Shown here: positions 56,711 to 64,000 of the stretch, in pieces
How the letters are laid out: each line of letters starts with the position of its first letter
Numbering within the stretch: the first letter of the stretch is position 1
Assembly (NCBI GenBank): GCA_977006965.1
Contig: OZ345370.1
Span: 186,001-250,000 of the forward strand
DNA from: Phymatolithon calcareum
Taxonomy: Eukaryota; Rhodophyta; Florideophyceae; Hapalidiales
Direction of reading: 5' to 3'
DNA length: 64,000 nt
Position numbers and translations under genes: made by a program
The notes under the pieces: model-generated
What the model saw: the letters and a program-made list of their open reading frames with translations, nothing else
What the model was told of the DNA's origin: nothing
The model's database searches: none

Positions 56711-57979
56711 CTAGAGCTCGTACAAATCTCCAGTCGCGTAACCAATGGAGACAAAAGCGTCAACTCGCTGTGCACTTCCAACTATTTCAATCAAAGGTGC
56801 AGAAGCTGAACTCATACGACGACCACCCCACGGCGCCGGCTTCGCACCCGGTATGAACACATTGGTAATCGTAATAGTCTTCGGAGCAATGATTATCTGC
56901 TGACTAACTTCTGCAACAGCCTCAGCTTCGGCACGAGCTGTCTTCACCGCATCTGCAATGGCGGCGGAACGACCGACAGCAGCGTCTTTCTTGGATGCCT
57001 TGAAATGCATACTTACAATTGTTTTCGCTCCATATGTTGCAGCACCGCGGACCACCTTGCTTGAAGTCTCGATGGGCACTTCAAAGCTGATGGTCATGTG
57101 TCCGACATACCTTCGGGAGAGATGCTGCACGGCTTTCAGCGGTTTTCGCTTGCGGTTACGCAAAAGGGGGCTAGCATTCGTCCTCGCAAAACGAGACATG
57201 GACGAAGTTCCCGAGTTTGACTCAACACTCTGGTGCGACTTGGTGCCGTCGACAAGAAGCTGCCTCCCGGATTGAGAGAAAGTATACGCTCCCTTCTTGA
57301 CAAAGTAGGTTCCCTGACTTCCACCTGGCCCCTTCTCCACATAGTATGTTCCCTTGTTTCTAACTGGTGGCTTTTTGGAACCACGACGTCCCGTTTTTCC
57401 CTTAGCTTCGAAACGCTTTCTTGCAGACATCTTTCCTTTCCCGCCATAATTTCTGTCATTCCAACCATTGTGCATACCCATTCCATGATGCTTCTTGCTC
57501 TTCCCACTATAGTTCTTACCCCTCTTACCCCTCCAACCGCGCTTTCTACCCTTCCACCCATGCCTCATGCCCCTGCGCAGATGCTTCTTCCCTGCACCAC
57601 CACGTCGCCCATTGCCACGAAATCCACTCTTTCTTCTTCCATTTTTGTTCTTCCTTCTCCCTTGCTGCTTACGCTGGTGCTTGTGGTGTTGCAAAGATGT
57701 CAAGGACACGCTGCTTTTTTGCAACCTAGTTGCTTGGTTTTTGTTCAAATAGTACACAAGCTTGGTGGACATCGATGCCAGCTTCTTTTGCACATCCATA
57801 GCGCTCTTCCCCATACTCATCACACCCAGCTGCACGACGGAGATTGAGTTCTTGTACGTCGCCTTCCCGGCTCCGGAAACCTTGATAAAGTCTTTCAATT
57901 CGCAATTATGATCGAAGGCTTGAACGCAAGCGATTAAAACAACTATCGCCACGGTGGCCAGTCGTAGCGAAGAAAACAT
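56711..57979 (-). CDS. Secreted SIMPL-domain protein split by a Gly/Lys/Arg-rich insertion
   Basis: 422 residues. Residues 1-21 form a signal peptide (SLRLATVAIVVLIACVQA). Residues ~28-97 are the first half of a SIMPL/DUF541 domain (DFIKVSGAGKATYKN, VVQLGVMSMGKSAMDVQKKL). About 98-270 are a strongly basic, Gly-rich low-complexity tract (GRRKNKNGRRKSG, GWKGRKRGWRGKRGKN), including a YYVEKGPGGSQGTYFVKKG repeat. The rest (VGHMTISFEVPIETSSKVV, AIADAVKTARAEAEAVAEV) restores the second half. The related protein at the window's left edge lacks the insert. A secreted cationic protein of the wall or extracellular matrix is plausible, but this is inference. The 3' part is duplicated at 24,648-25,215. 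Confidence 0.78.
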   Translation of the reverse strand: MFSSLRLATVAIVVLIACVQAFDHNCELKDFIKVSGAGKATYKNSISVVQLGVMSMGKSAMDVQKKLASMSTKLVYYLNKNQATRLQKSSVSLTSLQHHKHQRKQQGRRKNKNGRRKSGFRGNGRRGGAGKKHLRRGMRHGWKGRKRGWRGKRGKNYSGKSKKHHGMGMHNGWNDRNYGGKGKMSARKRFEAKGKTGRRGSKKPPVRNKGTYYVEKGPGGSQGTYFVKKGAYTFSQSGRQLLVDGTKSHQSVESNSGTSSMSRFARTNASPLLRNRKRKPLKAVQHLSRRYVGHMTISFEVPIETSSKVVRGAATYGAKTIVSMHFKASKKDAAVGRSAAIADAVKTARAEAEAVAEVSQQIIIAPKTITITNVFIPGAKPAPWGGRRMSSASAPLIEIVGSAQRVDAFVSIGYATGDLYEL

Positions 57980-58257
57980 GGCACAGATGTAGTCCTTTGA
58001 CGCTCTCCCACACGCTCAATGTGATATGGGAGGTTGTTCGATGTTGTGAAGCTTTCGTAGCTCCTGCGGGCTAAATACGTTTTGGAGCTCATGTAGAGCA
58101 AACACGTCGCGGTGCCACGACATCGATATGTCGTGCAGAATCGATTTGCAACTATTGTTCCTCGGCATCATGCCGTTGCAAACTATGTTTCTGATTCCTG
58201 TTATTGTCGTGGCGCGCGACGAATGTTTTGCACTAAAGATTTCATCAGCGTTTAGCT

Positions 58258-58447
58258 TGTAATCACTGGGAGTGATAAGATAAAGAATGAGTTTATCTTG
58301 AAAAGGGGTGATCTCTCTCCGATGAGAAGATGAGATGCCCAGTCTAAGGTGCGATCAGGATCGCCGCTTCAAATGGGCAGGGGCGTTATGATATCGCAGA
58401 GAGTGTAAGTGTCGCTAATTACACTCGTGCAGCATTGCGTGTCTACA
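58258..58447 (-). repeat. Terminal direct repeat (LTR), left
   Basis: 190 bp, TG...CA. Partner at 59,523-59,712. Confidence 0.8.
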
Positions 58448-58526
58448 GTGCCCCATACACTCGAAGAGTGTATTAATCATTGATTCGCAATGTTTGCTTG
58501 GCCTTCTTCGCCAGCTTTTTCTTGCG

Positions 58527-58925
58527 TGTGTTCGACCCCGTCCTTCTTCGCCGCTTTTTCCGGCCTTGGTTTGGACCCCGTCCTTCTTCGCCGCTTTTAC
58601 CGACCTTGAGTTGGACCCCGTCCTTCTTCGCCGCTTTTTCCGACCTTGAGTTGGACCCCGTCCTTCTTCGCCGCTTTTTCCGGCCTTGATTTGGACCCCG
58701 TCCTTCTTCGCCGCTTTTTCCGACCTTGAGTTGGACCCCGTCCTTCTTCGCCGCTTTTACCGACCTTGATTTGGACCCCGTCCTTCTTCGCCGCTTTTAC
58801 GGACCTTGAGTTGGACCCCGTCCTTCTTCGCCGCTTTTTCCGGCCTTGATTTGGACCCTGTCCTTCTTCGCCGCTTTTTCCGGCCTTGATTTGGACCCCG
58901 TCCTTCTTCGCCGCTTTGCTGACCT
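58527..58925. repeat. 40-bp minisatellite, about 10 copies
   Basis: Unit TCCTTCTTCGCCGCTTTTTC followed by CG(G/A)CCTTGA(G/T)TTGGACCCCG. The units alternate between two variants. Read on the minus strand it encodes a Lys/Gly-rich repeat (KAAKKDGVQ, SGEEGRG). Confidence 0.9.
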
Positions 58926-59144
58926 TGAGTTTTCATATTTTTTCTGTCCCGCGAATATCATTTGTGTTGATTGCCACACAAATCTACGCTGACCTTCTCC
59001 TCCTTATTGCCGGAGATATAGATAGGTCCCTTCTCTGAATTGGTTGCCTCTGCCAATCCATATTTGCGTTCCTTCTGGAACGTCTTTGTTTCAATTCGGG
59101 CTCCGGTTGCCGTCCTTGATTTTTTTCGCAACAATCGAAGTCGC

Positions 59145-59492
59145 TTAGGAAGTAAACTCCAGAATCCTTGCCGCTGCATGTTCGGTGCGCATTGGCATTC
59201 GAAGACTGTGTAGAGCCTTCTCTCTTGTCGATGACTCTGTGTAAGATACCACCGTCATCGCCGGGGCTTCCTTCTTCTTCTCGTTGACCTCATCATCGTA
59301 CCGTTTCCTCGCCTTCAAAAACCTTGTCACAACTCTTGGGTCGAGGCTTCGTAAAATCGGGTGGCTCACGGGTTGGAATAGCGCGGCGGTTGGTTGCCGA
59401 TCGGTAGATTTCGCCGACGAAAGACTTCCGCTTCCCATGGTTCGATGGTCATCCATTTCCAATTCAAACTTGAGCAATCTTCGTCTTAACAC
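59145..59492 (-). CDS. Possible gag-like ORF of the TRIM-like element
   Basis: 115 codons. The block SLDPRVVTRFLKARKRYDDEV is the only family-like signal. A second minus-strand frame (58,958-59,179, basic) may be its shifted continuation toward the minisatellite. Confidence 0.35.
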   Translation of the reverse strand: MLRRRLLKFELEMDDHRTMGSGSLSSAKSTDRQPTAALFQPVSHPILRSLDPRVVTRFLKARKRYDDEVNEKKKEAPAMTVVSYTESSTREKALHSLRMPMRTEHAAARILEFTS

Positions 59493-59522
59493 TCAAACAT
59501 TCTCCTGCAGGAAAGAAATTTC

Positions 59523-59712
59523 TGTAATCACTGGGAGTGATAAGATAAAGAATGAGTTTATCTTGAAAATGGGTGATCTCTCTCCGATGAGAAGATGAGA
59601 TGCCCAGTCTAAGGTGCGATCAGGATCGCCGCTTCAAATGGGCAGGGGCGTTATGATATCGCAGAGAGTGTAAGTGTCGCTAATTACACTCGTGCAGCAT
59701 TGCGTGTCTACA
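59523..59712 (-). repeat. Terminal direct repeat (LTR), right
   Basis: 190 bp, near-identical to the left copy. Confidence 0.8.
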
Positions 59713-59716
59713 AGCT

Positions 59717-60990
59717 CGATGATCGAGCTAGACGCAGACTTTCTCAAACAAAACCGACATACCGATTCCACTTAAAATAAAACGTGTCATGTTCAAAACT
59801 AAATTGCATTTTCTTTGATGGAGAACATGCAACATAGTTTTGAACAGGACATGGCATCAACGTCCCGAGCAGCTCAATGCTCGATCATATCGTGTGGAAA
59901 AACATGCATGCCAGTTTCTAACGATAGAGTTGTTTCCCTTCCCATCTGTTAGCTGCTAAAGAACGTCACCTCTCCATTTTTCATTCTAGGTTTGCTCGCA
60001 ACGTCGAGAATAATCTGACCGAGAAAATTAAACGGCCTGAACTAAGCGCAAGAACAATTCACACTTTGTTCCGAGAGATTTTTCAGATTGCTCCATTTCC
60101 CGTAGGCTTGTGTGTGCATATCCCGGCTTTTGGCCCAGGTCTGTCTTTCTTCAATGTGACCTAGGAAGTTAAACCCATATTTTTTACTTTCGAAAACGTA
60201 GTTGGCTAACTGTACGACCTTCGAAAGAGCAATCTATTCGTCGAGGACATGTTCGATCCCGAAATGAATGTAGATCGGGACATGTAGAGTTTTCGCCTTG
60301 ATCCTGGAAAATTTGATAGGAGGCAAAGCGTAAAAAATGAAAATAAAACGATATTTGCAGCGCATCGAAGATCAGAGAGAATATACGTCCTACGGGGCAT
60401 TCGATGTTACTTAAATCCGTGCCCACAATTGTGGAGCAGAAAGTTGCACAGGAAGCAAGCACTCCCGTTTCTTGCGTTCAGCTTACGTTTTCTGTCGCCT
60501 TAACCACTTGGCCATGCCTGGCTACTAATACAGAGAAAGACGCCGGTGAGCGATGTTTGGTATTTACTGGACACTCGGAATCTCATCCTACTTAAGCACT
60601 CTATCTTGAAATGACACTTCCAAACGGAAATCCACACCATTCCGTCTGTACTACGCACTATTTAGAATGTTGATGATACGAAACCTGGTTCGATGTTTTT
60701 GCCACACTCCGTGAGGAAGACGATATCGACTGAAAAGCTGGCAGATTGCAAATTTATGTTCTACTTTTAGGCTGAACTATTGTAGAAGAGGCTGCTGCTC
60801 TTTCGTCACCAGACACAACTGTCGCGCATAGCTATCTGTCGGATGAGAAATTTTCTTCTAGGCAGAATTCTTGATATCCTTAATCAGGGAGGCACTGTAC
60901 ACTTTTACAAAATCGTTTTTGAAAAAAATAAGTCAGAATCTGATCAGAACACTGGTAAAACTGATTCATAATTCTGAATTCTTAAATTTT
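59717..60990. other. Intergenic
   Basis: No supported gene. Short ORFs near 60,184-60,595 overlap on opposite strands. Confidence 0.4.
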
Positions 60991-61032
60991 GAATCCGATT
61001 TGCTTGATCGAACGATCAAGCAAATCGGATTC
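60991..61032. repeat. Perfect 20-bp-arm hairpin
   Basis: GAATCCGATTTGCTTGATCG, an AA spacer, then its exact reverse complement. It could be a cruciform-forming or transcription-related site; no function is evident. Confidence 0.85.
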
Positions 61033-61430
61033 AGGCAGAACGTTCGTTTGGCCCGTTTGGAGATCACGACTGTAAACCTTACACTGTACGAGCACAACCG
61101 AAAAGATCATCATCTTATCATGAGCACAGCGCCTATGATACAGAAGCATGAAAAATACATAAAAATGTGAAGTCCGTTGGTGAAGGTAACACACGTCATT
61201 AACCCAAGCCCACTATTCGTGCTTTGATTGGCAGAGGATGTCCCAAGGCGTATGAACCCTCGGATCTCATACAAAAAAAGGAGCCAACCAGAATACGGCG
61301 ATCGTCATGAACAGTCCACACCAGTGCACTCCCACGAGCACCGCCACTGCGGCGTCATCTGTATGGCTGAGATCCTCTCTGGAGGCGTCGGCGCGCCCGG
61401 CGCCGGTGAACCGATCGCCCCCTCCACCCC

Positions 61431-61438
61431 TATAAAAG
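61431..61438 (+). promoter_or_regulatory. TATA box of the GST gene
   Basis: TATAAAAG sits 140 bp before the GST ATG in a C-rich leader. It is the clearest TATA box in the window and is absent from the GST-flank relic at 52 kb. Confidence 0.55.
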
Positions 61439-61578
61439 CCACCGAACCCTTCCTCCGTCGCCTCTTCCCCCAGATCACCAGCGCAACTCCAACCAACCCA
61501 CTCCACCTCTCCACAACCGCATCGCCCGCTTCTCCACTCCACTCCGCTCCACCACACCATACTCTCCTACCCCAACCG

Positions 61579-62182
61579 ATGGCTCCTGTCATTAAGGTCA
61601 CCTACTTCCCCGCCGCCGGCCGCGCCGAGCCCACCCGCCTCGCCCTCACGGCGGGCGGCATCGCGTTCGAGGATGAGTGTCTCGACACCAAGGCCGTCGC
61701 GGCGCTCAAGAAGGAGGATGGCAAGGTGCCGTTCCAATTGCTTCCGACGATGACCGTCGACGGCACGATATATGCCGAGTCCAATGCAATGCTTCGCTTT
61801 GCGGGCAAGCTTGGTGGCTTTTTACCCCAAGTGTAACAAGACGGCGCTGAAAGTCGACATGGTGGTCGACGCGCTGGAGTCCGTTGTTACTGCGTTGTTC
61901 GCGGACAAGACGGCCGAAGGCAGGAAGAAGTTCGTCGACGAGACCATTCCGCGTTACCTCGGCCCCATCGACGATATCTTTGCCAAGGAGATGGGCCCGT
62001 TCATGCTGGGCGAGGTGCTTTCCATCGCGGACTTAAAGGTCGCGTGCGTCGTCGAGCAGCTGACTGGTGGTGAGGCCGACCACGTCCCCAAGGAGTGCCT
62101 CGACAAGTATGCCCACATCAAAGCGGCGACGAAGTCAGTCTTCTCTAACGAGAAGATCAAGGCCTACAAGAATAAGGCTTAA
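61579..62182 (+). CDS. Sigma-like glutathione S-transferase with a one-base frameshift
   Basis: Starts at ATG 61,579 (MAPVIKVTYFPAAGRAEPTR), the usual thioredoxin-fold start with catalytic Tyr in TYFPAAGRAE. LLPTMTVDGTIYAESNAMLRF is the glutathione-binding segment (LP.M and the ESNA turn). After GKLGG a run of five T (61,819-61,823) shifts the frame. With four T the next words would be FYPKCNKTALKVDMVVDALE, and the helical domain continues to the stop at 62,182 (about 200 residues, normal for the class). It conjugates glutathione to electrophiles or acts in isomerisation. The single-base excess may be a sequencing error or a true null allele. GC-rich codon use unlike nearby repeats suggests a recently functional gene. 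Confidence 0.82.
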
Positions 62183-62484
62183 TTTAGTACAGGTTATCAC
62201 TATCGAGGACTTGTTTCTCCTCAGCTAGGTTCGCTTTCTTCTTCATGCGTCTATTTGCATAGTTCTGGTGGAAACAACCTTCGTAATCTAGTACATTCAA
62301 TAAAGAAGACTGCTGTCGGGAAAGGGCAGTAGAATGAAAAATGTGGCAGCTTCCTTCCCCTTGCATGATCTATATTAATCGCCAAAGCCAAGAGTTGATC
62401 ACTGATAGTGTCTTTCCAAAGTTGCTTAGCAATGCTGAATAGGGTTAGCAAATCTATTCGTATTGTTCTGTTGTACTGTACTGA

Positions 62485-63600
62485 TTGCAGATGCGGATAC
62501 CCCCGCAACGTTTCCAGCGAACGACGTTATCCTTCAAGCGTTTTCTACAGAGGGACTACACACTCCTTGACATTGCTCCAGACGGAGCATCCGCCACTGG
62601 AATGACGTGGAACACCAAGCCGGGGAAAAGCTGTATCGTTATTCCTGAAGAACAGGACGGAGGCCGCACACTGACACTCGCAAACAGTGAGATTGTAACC
62701 ATTAACGGGACTACATACTTAGGAGTTTTTTTTTCCTCTCATGGCGTGACGGAAACATTTACAATCTCAAGATTCGTCGACAACGTTCGGCGTATAATCC
62801 TGGCAAAATATTGGCCTTCACGCTTGCAGAGGCTCGCATTCCACCTTCGTACGACTCTACAAAGCACTCGTGCGACCGATCATGGAAAATCTACTCCCAC
62901 TCATCGAGGTAAGAGGCCGAATTCACCAAGCACAGCTCTCTCTCTCGAAGGAAACGTTTTCTGAAGACTGTTTTCTTCTTGGTGCCAGAACATGCAATCA
63001 AGATTCAGGGGCATATGTTGAATCGAATCGATTCATCTTCGAAAAGCACAGCTTAGCGACAGATTCAACGGCATTCAGAAACAGCGAAGAAAATACGCCT
63101 TAGGGCTTCCCAAAGGCCAAAGAAGCCTGGATATAATCAACGAGTCCAACGACGTGCTCCATATAGCTCTCGTATGCAATACGACGGAATCGTTCGCAAG
63201 ACATGCTGACCTCGAAGCTAACGTAAAAAAAACTATCCTGCAGATGGCAAGAGTGGAGTGTAAATATTGCCTGTCGGCACTACCGCTTGACACTGAAGGT
63301 AGGCACTCTCTCCATCCCATGCGAAATGTTCCTCCCCCTGTGCACCGGATGTCTATTCCATTGCTTCGAATACCCCCACAGAGAGAAGAAGTGATCAGAA
63401 TACCGCACACTAGATCGCGAGCTAAAAGGAAGACAAATCCTCATGTCCAAACAAACCATCTTAGACCAAGAAAAAACCTGGCTGCAAGGCACGGTCGAAG
63501 TAATCAAGGAAATCTGCCCTTAGAACATGACGTACAAATGTAGGCAACAGGACGTCGCGCTCTGATAAGCCTCTCAGGTGCTAAATAGACAATGAGAGCT
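62485..63600 (+). mobile_element. LINE fragment inserted in the GST 3' region
   Basis: Reads GMTWNTKPGKSCIVIPEE, LTLANSEIVTINGTTYLGVFF and SHGVTETFTISRF, matching the WNTKxGKS...YLG.S...GVT block of family B. Then decayed frames follow, with a possible Cys-rich end (VECKYCLSALPLD). The related region at 52,440-52,490 is continuous across this position. Confidence 0.65.
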
Positions 63601-64000
63601 TTAAGTAAACTCACATCCATTCATCCGAATTCGAATGCATCGCTGGAGGACATCTTCGATTTTGAATGCACAATGCATTGCAGCGCTTTCTATCTAAGCG
63701 GCAACTGGCACTTCCGTAGGAATACACGAACTGAACTTGTCAACGATATGGCAACTATCAATTTGCACTTCGCAGTTTGTGGAAGGCGCCTACGTACAAC
63801 ACCCGCGCTCCTGGGACATACATTCGAACAGCAAGTTTTATGAGACATGAAATCCTATGCTGTTCTGGTTAGACTGTTTCGTGACGTCCATGCATCGGAG
63901 GTGTAAGCAAAACAACAAAAAAGAATCAATCTGGCTTTTTAATCTTCTTTCACAAACAAGTAACATATTCTGATATGGTGCAGGACTAGCCCCAGAGGTG
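63601..64000. other. Repeat shared with 52,480-52,720
   Basis: Similar to the stretch that borders segmental copy B (words GGCACTTCCGTAGGAAT and GATATGGCAACTATCA, and the end CCTATGCTGTTCTGGTT). No gene. Confidence 0.55.

Larger units (their letters stand above)
52727..57280 (+). repeat. Segmental duplication, copy B (copy A at 20,588-25,215)
   Basis: Collinear with copy A. It starts inside the monooxygenase (C-terminal third missing) and runs through the decayed paralogue and spacer into SIMPL, which continues intact beyond the duplication limit. Confidence 0.85.
58258..59712 (-). mobile_element. Small LTR element (TRIM-like), 1.45 kb
   Basis: Two 190-bp direct repeats (58,258-58,447 and 59,523-59,712) begin TGTAATCACTGGG and end GCGTGTCTACA, with almost no differences. 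AGCT abuts both outer ends (58,254-58,257 and 59,713-59,716). The interior has a 40-bp minisatellite and, on the minus strand, a 115-codon frame (59,492-59,145) with PILRSLDPRVVTRFLKARKRYDDEV, resembling gag-type sequences of other LTR elements. The strand is inferred from that frame. No pol. Confidence 0.7.

Noticed and set aside
58480-58689. ORF of about 69 codons with an FFAAFSDLE-type repeat
   Set aside because: Plus-strand reading of the 40-bp minisatellite.

Overview
The window is nuclear DNA of a eukaryote. Genes are sparse and mostly intron-poor; the few introns I can place are 95 to 116 bp with GT..AG ends. Between the genes lies a dense and varied population of transposable elements. 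Gene content (a MIA40-type CPC/twin-CX9C import oxidoreductase, an ABCD half-transporter, a sigma-like glutathione S-transferase, an NB-ARC/TPR receptor-like protein) and intron-poor structure fit an alga, and a multicellular red alga (Chondrus-like) is my best guess. That assignment is inference; no marker here proves it.

Layout. 1-5 kb: the 5' part of a secreted SIMPL-domain gene on the minus strand, then LINE and hAT debris. 6-16.2 kb: the conserved host block, with a three-exon GT92-like glycosyltransferase (-), a basic-repeat nuclear-type protein (-), a two-exon ABCD half-transporter (+) and a convergent MIA40 homologue (-). 16.8-19.2 kb: a RecB-like/RNase_H_2 nuclease candidate (-) interrupted by one in-frame TAG. 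20.1-25.2 kb: an intact KMO-like FAD monooxygenase, a decayed paralogue of it, and a truncated SIMPL gene. This is copy A of a direct segmental duplication whose copy B lies at 52.7-57.3 kb. Copy B has the opposite survivor: broken monooxygenase, intact SIMPL gene. 25.2-29.3 kb: three kinds of LINE fragment, a copia end and a 403-bp hAT MITE with a perfect 8-bp target duplication. 29,348-35,154: a full Ty3/gypsy chromovirus-type element with 378-bp LTRs, the ATTAT target duplication and one gag-pol frame broken only by four in-frame stops. 35.5-40.4 kb: tandemly duplicated peroxidase pseudogene debris that acts as a trap for insertions, each visible against an empty paralogous site. 40.9-46.9 kb: a very large NLR-like gene with a PH-like domain, a helical domain, NB-ARC and about 20 near-identical 44-residue TPR units. 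47,791-50,842: a foldback/Mutator-like element with arms of about 500-650 bp that carries a recognisable CENP-A/cenH3-like histone H3 fragment. It abuts a second inverted-repeat element (50,850-51,730). 58,258-59,712: a small LTR element holding a 40-bp minisatellite. 61.4-62.2 kb: a GST gene with a TATA box and a one-base frameshift.

The two most unusual objects are the histone-carrying foldback element and the NLR-like gene with a homogenised TPR array. The second parallels the NB-ARC/TPR candidate receptors described in brown algae and the high-internal-conservation repeat NLRs of fungi. Nothing looks like a bacterial operon or CRISPR system, and I found no tRNA or rRNA gene.
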